NCBI GenBank assembly: GCA_017647795.1
Contig: JAGCJX010000004.1
Span: 1 to 46,380 of the forward strand
From: Bacteroidales bacterium
GTDB taxonomy: Bacteria > Bacteroidota > Bacteroidia > Bacteroidales > UBA932
Length of the DNA stretch: 46,380 nucleotides
Reading direction: 5' to 3'
The notes below the pieces were generated by a model. That model did no database searches, was not told where the DNA came from, and was given only the letters and a program-made list of their open reading frames with translations. A program made the position numbers and the translations under genes. Every line of letters starts with the position of its first letter. Position 1 is the first letter of the stretch. Positions 23,073 to 31,603 of the stretch are shown here, piece after piece.

Positions 23073-25199
23073 TTACAACATTATTTTTCCATCCTTCACG
23101 TCGACAACAATCCGGTCTTCCCGACGAATCCGATTCTCCAGCAGGGCCTTGGCCAACTCATTGACCAGTTCGCGTTGCAGGATGCGTTTGATTGGACGGG
23201 CTCCGTACGCAGGATCGTAACCTTTGTCGCACAAGTAGTCTACAAAGTTAGCAGTAAATTCCAAGGAAATGCCCTGATCCTGCATTTTTCGGCACACATC
23301 GGCCAATTGGATTTCCAAAATGCCCCGGATATGCTCCCGGCTCAGCGGTTCGAACAAAATGAGTTCGTCAATGCGGTTGATAAACTCCGGACGGACCGTC
23401 TGTTTGAGGATTTGCAGCACTTCCCGTCGGCAACGTTCCAGTAGCTCCTCCCGATTGCCGCCTTCCAACTGGTTCATGTAGCCTTGAATGACTTCGGCTC
23501 CGACGTTGGACGTCATGATCAGCAAGGTGTTTTTGAAATCCACCGTCCGTCCCTTGTTGTCGGTCAGACGACCGTCGTCCAAGACCTGCAGCAGCACGTT
23601 GAAGACATCCGGATGCGCCTTTTCAATCTCATCCAGCAACACGACCGAATACGGTTTGCGACGCACGGCCTCGGTCAACTGTCCGCCTTCGTCGTACCCC
23701 ACATAGCCCGGAGGCGCTCCAACCAGGCGGCTCACGGAGTGACGTTCCTGGTACTCACTCATGTCGATGCGGGTCATCATGTTCTCGTCGTTGAACAGCA
23801 CTTCGGCCAGGGCCTTCGCCAGTTCGGTTTTTCCGACCCCGGTTGTTCCCATGAACAGGAAAGAACCGATGGGACGTTTCTCGTTTTGCAGGCCGGCCCG
23901 GTTGCGACGCACAGCATCGGCCACAGCACGGATGGCTTCGTCTTGTCCCACCACCCGATGGTGCAGGGTCTCTTCCAGGTGCAGGAGCTTGTTTTTTTCA
24001 CTTTCCAACATCCGCCGCACGGGAATGCCGGTCCAGCGTGCCACCACTTCCGCGATGTCTTCGGGCTCGACGGATTCATTGATCAGAGGATCGGGATTTT
24101 GTGCCTGTTCGTGCAACAAGGCCTCCATCTGTCCCTGCGCTTCTGCCATTTTGCCATAGCGAAGTTCTGCCACCCGACCATAGTCGCCGTTACGCTCCGC
24201 CTCTTCGGCTTGAAAACGGTATTTTTCCAGGGCTTCCCGCTTTTGTTGTATACGGTGCAAGAGGTCTTTTTCTGCGTCCCATTGGGCTCCCATCGCCTTG
24301 CGCTCTGCGTTCAGGGCTTTGAGGCTCTCCATCAGTTCGTCCAGCTTGGGCGATTTGCCCTCGCGTTTGATGGCCGCCTTCTCAATCTCCAGCTGGCGGA
24401 TTTTACGATCCAGCTCATCGATGCTTTCCGGCACGGAATTCATCTCCAGCCGCAGCTTGGAGGCCGCTTCGTCAATCAGGTCAATGGCCTTGTCCGGCAA
24501 AAATCGGTTGGTGATATAGCGGTGCGACAATTCGACCGCCGCAATGATGGCATCGTCCTGGATGCGGACCTGGTGGTGGTTTTCATAGCGTTCCTGTAGG
24601 CCACGGAGGATGGAAATGGAGGCCGCCGGGGTGGGCTCATCCACCAGGACCATTTGGAAACGGCGTTCCAGGGCCTTGTCCTCTTCAAAATACTTGCGGT
24701 ATTCATCCAGGGTGGTTGAACCGATGGCCCGCAGCTCGCCCCTGGCCAGGGCCGGTTTGAGGATGTTGGCAGCATCCATCGCACCGGAGCTGCGTCCCGC
24801 TCCCACCAGCGTGTGGATCTCGTCGATGAACAGGATGATTTCCCCGTCACTTTCCACAACGGCTTTGATTACACCTTTCAACCGTTCTTCAAATTCGCCC
24901 TGGTATTTGGCTCCCGCCACCAAGGCTCCCATATCCAAGGAGTAGATTTGTTTTGTCTTGAGGTTTTCCGGAACATCGGCGTGCACAATCCGCTGCGCAA
25001 TGCCTTCCGAAATAGCTGTTTTTCCCACGCCCGGTTCTCCGACCAGGATGGGGTTGTTCTTGGTCCGACGGCTGAGAATTTGCAACACGCGTCGGATCTC
25101 ATCGTCCCGTCCAATGACGGGGTCGAGTTTGCCCGCTTTCGCCCGCTCGTTCAGGTTAATCGCGAACCTGTCTAACATTTGCTTGGTTTCTGAACTCAT
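23073..25199 (-). CDS. clpB: ClpB-type disaggregase lacking the N-terminal domain
   Basis: About 708 residues from the Met at 25199 (711 from the Met at 25208; residue numbers below use that start). It begins only about 30 residues before the first AAA domain. AAA-1: GEPGVGKT (57-64) and FIDEIH (127-132). The complete coiled-coil M domain (about 255-400) ends [10 protein letters not shown], which identifies ClpB rather than ClpA or ClpC. AAA-2: GTTGVGKT (454-461, Thr where Pro is usual) and [11 protein letters not shown]. The C-terminus has the GARPIKR sensor-2. Typical ClpB has about 860 residues with a 145-residue Clp_N domain; that domain is absent, and the 126 bases upstream cannot encode it. 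It refolds aggregates with DnaK. The sialidase gene follows 14 bases downstream. Confidence 0.92.
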   Translation of the reverse strand: MSSETKQMLDRFAINLNERAKAGKLDPVIGRDDEIRRVLQILSRRTKNNPILVGEPGVGKTAISEGIAQRIVHADVPENLKTKQIYSLDMGALVAGAKYQGEFEERLKGVIKAVVESDGEIILFIDEIHTLVGAGRSSGAMDAANILKPALARGELRAIGSTTLDEYRKYFEEDKALERRFQMVLVDEPTPAASISILRGLQERYENHHQVRIQDDAIIAAVELSHRYITNRFLPDKAIDLIDEAASKLRLEMNSVPESIDELDRKIRQLEIEKAAIKREGKSPKLDELMESLKALNAERKAMGAQWDAEKDLLHRIQQKREALEKYRFQAEEAERNGDYGRVAELRYGKMAEAQGQMEALLHEQAQNPDPLINESVEPEDIAEVVARWTGIPVRRMLESEKNKLLHLEETLHHRVVGQDEAIRAVADAVRRNRAGLQNEKRPIGSFLFMGTTGVGKTELAKALAEVLFNDENMMTRIDMSEYQERHSVSRLVGAPPGYVGYDEGGQLTEAVRRKPYSVVLLDEIEKAHPDVFNVLLQVLDDGRLTDNKGRTVDFKNTLLIMTSNVGAEVIQGYMNQLEGGNREELLERCRREVLQILKQTVRPEFINRIDELILFEPLSREHIRGILEIQLADVCRKMQDQGISLEFTANFVDYLCDKGYDPAYGARPIKRILQRELVNELAKALLENRIRREDRIVVDVKDGKIML

Positions 25200-25276
25200 C
25201 GTTATCATTTTTTTAAGGTTTTTTTAGCGATTTTCTCTTGTACAAAAGGTTTGCCACTGACTTTTTGACAAGAAAA

Positions 25277-25300
25277 GGGGCGGACATCACTGCCAGCCCC
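25277..25300 (-). terminator. Probable terminator upstream of clpB
   Basis: On the minus strand GGGGC pairs with GCCCC, with an inner GG/CC, followed by TTTTCTT. It would end the transcript of the outer-membrane protein gene. Confidence 0.5.
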
Positions 25301-25334
25301 AATCCTCTGAAAAAATTATTTTGTTTCTTGAGTG

Positions 25335-26939
25335 TTAGAAATAATAACGCACACCTGCGGTGATGTACATACCGTTCAAACTATAACCGGAAGCGGCATA
25401 CTTGACACCTTCAGACAACTTCAAGTTGTAACCGGCATTGACGGTAAGCCATACCGGGAAGTAGAGGTTCAAGTTCATCTTCAAACCGGCAGTACCGTAC
25501 CAAGCACGATTGTTGGCGTCTTCGCTTTCAGACAATACAGATTTGTCCAACAACATATCCAGCATACCTCCAATGTACGGATACAACTGGAAGTTGTTCA
25601 TACGCAAACCGTAACCCACACGAACGTCCGCATTGATACTACCCGTCAAGAGCACGAAGTCCAAGGCAAAGAAGCGTTGGGCATAACGGGCGCTGTAGCC
25701 ATCTGATTCCAAACCAATCCGAACCCCATATTTGTCGCAATACATGGCTGGAGCCACTTCAAACGCCAAGTGGTAGAGTTTCTTTTCTGTCATTGACTGA
25801 CCGGGTTCGATGCGACCACCAGCAATGCGATAGAATCGGGTCAATTCGGTGTTACCAGCATATTTGCCGTCGTTGTTCGCAATTTCATCGGATGCAGCAA
25901 TCACACCGATACGTTTTTGTTGAATCGTACCGTCCTCGTTTTGGATGTTTTCATAAACATAGAAAGTCACGTCTCTTTCCACGCCTTCCTTGGTTCCCAG
26001 TTTTGCACGAACCGGATGAGTCTCATACACACCGACTTTCAGTTGAAAACGACTGTATCTCTCTTCAAATTTATCGAATGCTCTTGAAGCACCTTTAGCT
26101 ACCAATTCCTCAAAAGCCCGTTTCTTGTAGAGCGTAGCATCGACTTTTTTGTTTGCACGTTGATCGGAAGAAATGTCCGTATCAATGCAAAGGTTAACCG
26201 TACTGGCCATCAGGTTTTTCAAGCGAACCCGGATGTTTTGGAACTGACGGTTTTTCTCAGCACGAACAGCTTCACTGTCTTCTTCATCAATCCAGCAATT
26301 ATAGACTTGCTCCAACAACTCCGGAGTCCAGTCGATTTGATAGAGGTAACCCTGAGCACTACCCTTCCAGTAGTATTCCCCTTTTTCGTCACCATCTTTG
26401 GTACTGTGTTCATAGCGGATGTTTTGGTAGTCCAATACCGTCACATAACTGTAAGCGATCAAGGTCTCTCCGAAATCTTTCAGACGGTCTACACCACGTT
26501 TGGTTGCCGCACTTTGGAAGAAATCTTCGTCGTTGGCATTGTACAAACCCCGTTCTTCCATCAGACGAATGTCCATGGTTCCGTCCGGTTGGCGGTTGAA
26601 GAGGGTTGCAATGATGTCCAGACCCAGATTTTCTTGATTCAGGTAATCTTGGATGGAAAACGAGTAATCCACCGTTGTATAATCACGACTTCCTTCTACA
26701 TAATGATCCCGACCGTGGTTGATGCGAATCGTCTTCATATCCACAACATTGTGATCATAACGGGAGGCCGGTCGGTAGGTAGCAAAATGACGATTCATGT
26801 CCCGTGAATACTGGTCTGCATAATCCGTGAGAATAACGGTCATGCCGGAGCGTTCGTATTTGTGGGATTGCGCAAAAGCCATGGTTCCACACAAACAAAA
26901 CAGAAGAACGGCAGAAACTATCAAGCGAATGTTCTTCAT
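25335..26939 (-). CDS. Secreted outer-membrane-type protein of unknown function
   Basis: A 534-residue protein with a signal peptide (residues 1-24, ending GTMAFAQS). The first 370 residues are a mixed domain I cannot assign (YADQYSRDMNRHFATYRP, YTTVDYSFSIQDYLNQ, VGVYETHPVRAKLGTKEG). From about residue 400 it alternates like a beta barrel (INADVRVGYGLRM, YPYIGGMLDMLL, WYGTAGLKMNLNLYFPVWL) and ends GMYITAGVRYYF, with the terminal aromatic residue favoured by outer-membrane insertion. It diverges from the C1B peptidase pair across a 182-base spacer, so joint regulation is possible. No enzyme motif is visible. Confidence 0.65.
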   Translation of the reverse strand: MKNIRLIVSAVLLFCLCGTMAFAQSHKYERSGMTVILTDYADQYSRDMNRHFATYRPASRYDHNVVDMKTIRINHGRDHYVEGSRDYTTVDYSFSIQDYLNQENLGLDIIATLFNRQPDGTMDIRLMEERGLYNANDEDFFQSAATKRGVDRLKDFGETLIAYSYVTVLDYQNIRYEHSTKDGDEKGEYYWKGSAQGYLYQIDWTPELLEQVYNCWIDEEDSEAVRAEKNRQFQNIRVRLKNLMASTVNLCIDTDISSDQRANKKVDATLYKKRAFEELVAKGASRAFDKFEERYSRFQLKVGVYETHPVRAKLGTKEGVERDVTFYVYENIQNEDGTIQQKRIGVIAASDEIANNDGKYAGNTELTRFYRIAGGRIEPGQSMTEKKLYHLAFEVAPAMYCDKYGVRIGLESDGYSARYAQRFFALDFVLLTGSINADVRVGYGLRMNNFQLYPYIGGMLDMLLDKSVLSESEDANNRAWYGTAGLKMNLNLYFPVWLTVNAGYNLKLSEGVKYAASGYSLNGMYITAGVRYYF

Positions 26940-27043
26940 AATAAAATAAATGTTAAGGTATTATAAATTGTAAAGGTTTCTACTCGTAAAGTTAATGGAG
27001 AAATGACAAATTTCCAAGATTGCCCGTCCCCTTCCGACATAAT

Positions 27044-27074
27044 TTTGATATTCCGTAGAATATGCCTATATTTG
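27044..27074 (+). promoter_or_regulatory. Promoter of the C1B peptidase operon
   Basis: TTTG (27044-27047), exactly 19 bases, then TATATTTG (27067-27074). This is a full consensus match 47 bases upstream of the start codon and fits the highly biased codon use of the first gene. Confidence 0.8.
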
Positions 27075-27121
27075 TTCGTTAATTAGGAATATTATTAATC
27101 GTAATAATTAATTAAGTTTTT

Positions 27122-28324
27122 ATGAATTTTAAATCAGTAGCAGTAGCCGCAATGGCCTTGATGGTGATTGCCCCCAACGCATTCGCTAGAAAAAAAGACA
27201 AAAAACAAGAAACCCCCGAGGGTTACAAGTTTGAAATCATCTACCAAAACCCCATCACTCCGGTGAAAGACCAAAACCGTTCTGGTACTTGCTGGGCGTT
27301 CTCTGGTATTTCTTTCTTTGAATCAGAAATTTTGAAAGCGGGTTACCAAGGTGAATTGGACTTGGCTGAAATGTTCATCGTAAACAAAGCTTACGGCGAC
27401 AAAGGTGAAAAATTCGTTCGTCTCCACGGCAACCTCAACTTCGGTCCCGGTTCTTCTTTCGGTGACGTTTTGGCTGTATTGAAAGCTTACGGTATCGTTC
27501 CGGAATCTGAATTGCGTGGTTTGAACTACGGTTTTGACAAACACGTTCACGGTGAAATGGACAACATTTTGAGCGCTTACGTGAATGCAGTGATCAAAAA
27601 CGGTAACGGCAAATTGTCACCCGTTTGGAAAAAAGGTTACCAAGGCGTTTTGGATGCTTACCTCGGACAAGTTCCTGAAACTTTCCAAGTAAACGGCATT
27701 GAATACACCCCGAAAACTTACATGGAATCTTTGGGCATCGACTTGAACAACTATGTTGACTTGACTTCCTTCACCCACCATCCCTTCTATGAAAAAATGG
27801 TCATCGAAGTTCCGGACAACTGGCGTTGGGAAGAAGCTTACAACGTGCCGATCGACGACCTCATCGCTATCATCGATAACGCTTTGGCAAACGGTTACAC
27901 CTTGGCATGGGCTTCTGACGTAAGCGAAATCGGTTTCAACCGCAAAGGTTTGGGTATCGTTCCCGATGAAGATGCAACCGTAAACAGCGGTAGCGACCAA
28001 GCTCGTTGGGTTGGTCTGACTCCTCAACAACGCAAAGACAAATTCTTCGAAGCTCCCATCGTAGAACGCGAAATCACCCAAGAAATGCGTCAAGAAGGTT
28101 ATGACAATTACCAAACTACTGACGACCACGGTATGCACATCTTCGGTATGGCGAAAGACCAAAACGGCACCAAATACTACATGGTGAAAAACTCTTGGGG
28201 CCTCACTGGCGACTACGAAGGTATCTGGTATGTTTCAGAAGCGTTTGTACGTTACAAAACCATGGACATTATGATCAACAAAAACGCCATCCCCGCAGAA
28301 ATTCGCGGCAAGATGAACTTGTAA
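27122..28324 (+). CDS. Secreted C1B cysteine peptidase (bleomycin hydrolase/PepC family), copy 1
   Basis: A 400-residue papain-like peptidase. After a signal peptide (about residues 1-22, NAFARKK) comes the oxyanion Gln and catalytic Cys in VKDQNRSGTCWAFS, the catalytic His in DDHGMHIFGMA and the Asn in VKNSWG. Family members are cytosolic aminopeptidases in most bacteria; this one is exported, presumably to process peptides in the periplasm or outside. Codon use is strongly biased (AAC, AAA, GGT, TTG), which suggests high expression, and a consensus promoter lies upstream. A paralogue follows 22 bases downstream. The length is normal. Confidence 0.92.
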   Translation: MNFKSVAVAAMALMVIAPNAFARKKDKKQETPEGYKFEIIYQNPITPVKDQNRSGTCWAFSGISFFESEILKAGYQGELDLAEMFIVNKAYGDKGEKFVRLHGNLNFGPGSSFGDVLAVLKAYGIVPESELRGLNYGFDKHVHGEMDNILSAYVNAVIKNGNGKLSPVWKKGYQGVLDAYLGQVPETFQVNGIEYTPKTYMESLGIDLNNYVDLTSFTHHPFYEKMVIEVPDNWRWEEAYNVPIDDLIAIIDNALANGYTLAWASDVSEIGFNRKGLGIVPDEDATVNSGSDQARWVGLTPQQRKDKFFEAPIVEREITQEMRQEGYDNYQTTDDHGMHIFGMAKDQNGTKYYMVKNSWGLTGDYEGIWYVSEAFVRYKTMDIMINKNAIPAEIRGKMNL

Positions 28325-28346
28325 CCCATAACAAGCCAGCAATAAG

Positions 28347-29477
28347 ATGAAAAAACATTGCATTCTGGCTGTCGTATCAGGTCTACTCTTGGCAGGGTTC
28401 ACCCTCCAAGGGCAGACCTATTCTTTTACGACAGTTTGTCAAAACGAAGCCACTCCGGTCAAGGACCAGGACCGCACCGGTACCTGCTGGTGTTTCTCCA
28501 CGGTTTCCTTCTTGGAATCCGAATTGATCCGCACCGGCAAGGGTGTGCACGATTTGTCCGAAATGTTTGTCGTTCGTCAAAACTACAACAATCGCATTGA
28601 AGACAACTACCTGCGTCGTGGCAAAGGCAACATTTCCGAAGGCAGTATTTTCCACATGGCCCTCAAAGCCATTGGACAAAAGGGCATCGTACCCGAGGCG
28701 GCCTACACCGGACTGACCTACGACAGACAATCGCACAACCACGGCCAGATGACCGCCTACCTGCGTGCGGTGGCCGAGACAGCCATCGAATTGAAGGACC
28801 GCAGCCAAGCCGGCCACGACCTTCAACAAGCCTTGTTCGACATTTATTTAGGAGAACTTCCGAAAGAATTCGAATACCAAGGCAAAACCTACACCCCGGA
28901 ATCCTTCTGGGACGCATTGGGCCTGGACCTGAACGACTACATCGAAGTCACCAGCTTCTCCCACCACCCCTTCTACCAAGAAATTCCGGTAGAAATTCCG
29001 GACAACTGGGACCACGAACGCATGTACAACGTGCCCCTCGATGAATTGGTGGCCATCACCAACCACGCCCTGGAAAACGGCTACACCGTTGGCTGGGACG
29101 GCGACGTGAGCGAAGCCGGTTACAGTGCTTTCTACCGCAAAGGTTACACCTTGAACCCCAAGGACAAATCCCTCGATGCAAAAACACTGAGTCAGATGGA
29201 AGGACGCATCGAAGAGGAAGAAGTGACCCAAGAAAGCCGTCAAGCAACGTTTGAGGTCTTCACTACCACCGACGACCATTTGGAACACATCGTGGGCATC
29301 GCCACCGACCAATACGGCACCCGTTATTACATCACCAAGAACTCTTGGAACACCGATTGCAACGAAACGGGCGGTTTCCACAACATTTCCGAAAGTTATT
29401 TCCGTGGCAAGACCATCAGCATCCTGGTGCACAAAAAAGCCCTGCCGAAAGACATTCGTAAAAAATTAGGATTGTAA
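28347..29477 (+). CDS. Secreted C1B cysteine peptidase, copy 2
   Basis: A 376-residue paralogue of the preceding gene with the same signal-peptide-plus-C1B layout. The catalytic Cys is in VKDQDRTGTCWCFS (an extra Cys, WCF, replaces WAF), the His in DDHLEHIVGIA and the Asn in TKNSWN, where Trp-Gly is replaced by Trp-Asn. The stretch ending DVSEAGYSAFYRKG aligns with DVSEIGFNRKG in copy 1. The gene arose by tandem duplication and has diverged, so a different substrate or role is likely. Its codon use is less biased. Its stop codon overlaps the pssA start by one base (TAATG), so the operon continues into phospholipid synthesis. Confidence 0.9.
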   Translation: MKKHCILAVVSGLLLAGFTLQGQTYSFTTVCQNEATPVKDQDRTGTCWCFSTVSFLESELIRTGKGVHDLSEMFVVRQNYNNRIEDNYLRRGKGNISEGSIFHMALKAIGQKGIVPEAAYTGLTYDRQSHNHGQMTAYLRAVAETAIELKDRSQAGHDLQQALFDIYLGELPKEFEYQGKTYTPESFWDALGLDLNDYIEVTSFSHHPFYQEIPVEIPDNWDHERMYNVPLDELVAITNHALENGYTVGWDGDVSEAGYSAFYRKGYTLNPKDKSLDAKTLSQMEGRIEEEEVTQESRQATFEVFTTTDDHLEHIVGIATDQYGTRYYITKNSWNTDCNETGGFHNISESYFRGKTISILVHKKALPKDIRKKLGL

Positions 29478-30250
29478 TGCCTGCCATGCGCCTCGTCAAA
29501 CACATTCCCAACGCACTGACCTGCTGCAACCTCCTTTCGGGAGCCATCTCCATCCTGTTCATCTCCCAAGGCCGGTACGACCTGCCCTTGCTACTGATGG
29601 GTATTGGAGCGGCCTTCGATTTCCTGGATGGTTTTGCGGCCCGCTTGCTCAAGGCCTATTCGCCCGTGGGCAAGGAGTTGGATTCGCTGGCCGACCTCAT
29701 TTCCTTTGGTCTGGTTCCGGCCCTGTTGCTGCAACAACGCTATACCGGTGTCGTTGCCGCCCACCAGCTTCCCCCGGTGTTGGGATGGTTTCCGCTGTTG
29801 TTGGCAGCCTTCTCCGCTGTCCGCCTGGCAAAATTCAACCTGGACGAACGTCAAACAGAAAATTTCATCGGCCTGCCGACCCCTGCTGCAGCCCTGTTTG
29901 TGGCTACCGGTCTGTACTACAGCGAATGCATCGCCTCGGTGAACGGATGGATGGCAACCCTACTGGGGCATCCCCTCTTCATTCCCGTCCTCACCTTGGT
30001 CCTTTGCTACCTGCTGTTGTGCGAACTGCCGATGTTCTCGTTGAAGGTCAAATCCCTGCGTTGGAAAGACAACCAGATCCGCTATACCTTCCTCGTGCTC
30101 ATCGGGCTTGCCCTCTTGGTCTGGATCGTGAGCCAAGAACCGTTGGCCGGCTGGTTGCCCTTCGTCCTGGCTACTTATCTGATCCTCAATCTAATCCAAG
30201 CCTTATTATTAAAACTCAGCAAGAAAAAAATCAATAACCATGAAAATTAA
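29477..30250 (+). CDS. pssA: CDP-diacylglycerol-serine O-phosphatidyltransferase
   Basis: A 257-residue integral membrane enzyme that makes phosphatidylserine, the precursor of phosphatidylethanolamine. The CDP-alcohol phosphotransferase motif is complete: D51-G52-xx-A55-R56, G65, D69 and D73, in FLDGFAARLLKAY and GKELDSLAD. About seven hydrophobic segments follow. The ATG overlaps the peptidase stop; a second Met (29486) is an equally good start. The 3' end overlaps the next gene by 11 bases. Family and length are normal. Confidence 0.93.
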   Translation: MPAMRLVKHIPNALTCCNLLSGAISILFISQGRYDLPLLLMGIGAAFDFLDGFAARLLKAYSPVGKELDSLADLISFGLVPALLLQQRYTGVVAAHQLPPVLGWFPLLLAAFSAVRLAKFNLDERQTENFIGLPTPAAALFVATGLYYSECIASVNGWMATLLGHPLFIPVLTLVLCYLLLCELPMFSLKVKSLRWKDNQIRYTFLVLIGLALLVWIVSQEPLAGWLPFVLATYLILNLIQALLLKLSKKKINNHEN

Positions 30251-30923
30251 ATTCAGCAAAGTAATCTTGGGTTTGGTTGCCCTCGTGATGATGGCACCGG
30301 CCTGCTCTCCGAAAAAGGAGATCGATCCTGAAACATTCAAGAAAAGCTACAACCAAGTCGTGATGAACTTGGCTCGTCGTAACTACGAACGTGCATTGCA
30401 CATGGCAGACTCTTGCCTGGCTTTGATCGACAAAGACACCACCGTTTACTACATCGGTTTGCAAAACGCAGTGGGTATGTCTGCTATGGAAGTAGGTGAC
30501 TCCATCCGTTCAAGAAAAGCTTTCGAAAGCGCATTGAAGATGATTGAAAAACGCCTCCGCGTCATCGACACCATCAACTACCGCGACGTATTCATGAAAG
30601 CCAACACCATGGGTTACCTCGGCCAAAGAGATGAAGCTGTTGCTTACATCGAACAATTTGAATTCCCGGCTCACGAACTCCGTCGTTTCTTGGGTCGCCA
30701 ACCTGCCGAGTTCATCAAAAACTTCAACTACGGCCCCCGCACCCGCAAGGCGAACAAACCCCAAATGGACCCCAAAACCAAGAGTGCCTTCCAAAGCACA
30801 GAAGTAGCGAAACCCCTCCCGACCAGCGCCAAACAACAAAAAAAATTGGAAGCTAAGAAAGAGGTTCCTACAAACGTAAAACAAAAAATGGAAGCCAAGA
30901 AGGCAGGTATTGAAAAGAAATAA
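30240..30923 (+). CDS. TPR-like lipoprotein with Lys-rich tail
   Basis: A 227-residue protein with a signal peptide and lipobox APAC (Cys near residue 22). Residues 30-140 are TPR-like helices (YNQVVMNLARRNYERALHMA, AVGMSAMEVGDSIRSRKAF, MGYLGQRDEAVAYIEQF). The tail (about 165-227) is rich in Lys, Pro and Gln, with KKLEAKKEVPTNVKQKMEAK repeats, and is probably disordered. Codon use is strongly biased, suggesting abundance. The start overlaps pssA by 11 bases, so it is translationally coupled. The function is unknown; a scaffold in the envelope is plausible. Confidence 0.75.
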   Translation: MKIKFSKVILGLVALVMMAPACSPKKEIDPETFKKSYNQVVMNLARRNYERALHMADSCLALIDKDTTVYYIGLQNAVGMSAMEVGDSIRSRKAFESALKMIEKRLRVIDTINYRDVFMKANTMGYLGQRDEAVAYIEQFEFPAHELRRFLGRQPAEFIKNFNYGPRTRKANKPQMDPKTKSAFQSTEVAKPLPTSAKQQKKLEAKKEVPTNVKQKMEAKKAGIEKK

Positions 30924-30941
30924 CACGACCCTTCGATCATC

Positions 30942-30978
30942 AAAAAAATCCGGCTAGCAACGCTAACCGGATTTTTTA
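30942..30978. terminator. Bidirectional terminator between the lipoprotein and iorB
   Basis: AAAAAATCCGG-c-TAGC-aac-GCTA-a-CCGGATTTTTT, with A and T runs on both flanks, so it can serve the convergent transcripts from both sides. Confidence 0.85.
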
Positions 30979-31001
30979 TTGTTTTCAAATCAACTGGGAT
31001 C

Positions 31002-31586
31002 TTAGTTCTCAGCACCCAGAGCCACCGCGCGACCGGCACGGAGAGCTTCGATGTTGGAATCCACCACTTCTTGGCCTTTGCGACCGAAGATACGTGCAAT
31101 ACCTGCTTCGATCTTTTCAGCTTCCATACCCAAGTACGGAGAAGCAGCACCCAACAACACCATGTTTGCTGCACGCGGGTTGCCACATTCTTTGGCAATT
31201 TCATCCACGTTCAGCAACACGAGGTTTTTCACCTTCTTCAATTCCGCCATAACGGCATCGATTTCCGGGTAGTTCGGAATGTTGACAAACGGTTCTGAGT
31301 TGGTCACAATCCATCCGTCTTCTGCCAGGAAGGGCAAGTAACGCAATGCTTCCATCGGTTCCAAGGAAATGATCAAATCTGCGCCACGCAACGGAATCAA
31401 ATCCGAAGCAATCGGGTTGGAAGACAAACGCAAGTTGGATTGCACATCACCGCCGCGTTGACTCATCCCGTGAACTTCTGCCTGTTTCAAAAAGAGGTCT
31501 TGGTTCAAGGCTGCATCGCCAATAATGGTTGCAATTGAAAGGATACCTTGTCCACCGACACCGGCCAAAATAATATCTTTTTTCAT
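31002..31586 (-). CDS. iorB: Indolepyruvate ferredoxin oxidoreductase, beta subunit
   Basis: A 194-residue gamma-type domain of 2-oxoacid:ferredoxin oxidoreductases. It has DIILAGVGGQGILS at the N-terminus and VHGMSQRGGDVQSNLR, both typical of IorB. With IorA it oxidises aryl pyruvates from aromatic amino acids to aryl-acetyl-CoA, reducing ferredoxin, or runs the reaction in reverse in anaerobes. It follows iorA after 17 bases. Confidence 0.92.
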   Translation of the reverse strand: MKKDIILAGVGGQGILSIATIIGDAALNQDLFLKQAEVHGMSQRGGDVQSNLRLSSNPIASDLIPLRGADLIISLEPMEALRYLPFLAEDGWIVTNSEPFVNIPNYPEIDAVMAELKKVKNLVLLNVDEIAKECGNPRAANMVLLGAASPYLGMEAEKIEAGIARIFGRKGQEVVDSNIEALRAGRAVALGAEN

Positions 31587-31603
31587 ATTGTGTCCTTCGT
31601 TAA

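Noticed and set aside
28663..29432. Long minus-strand open frames opposite the C1B peptidases and other GC-rich genes
   Set aside because: They mirror codon bias of the real genes and contain no recognisable motif.
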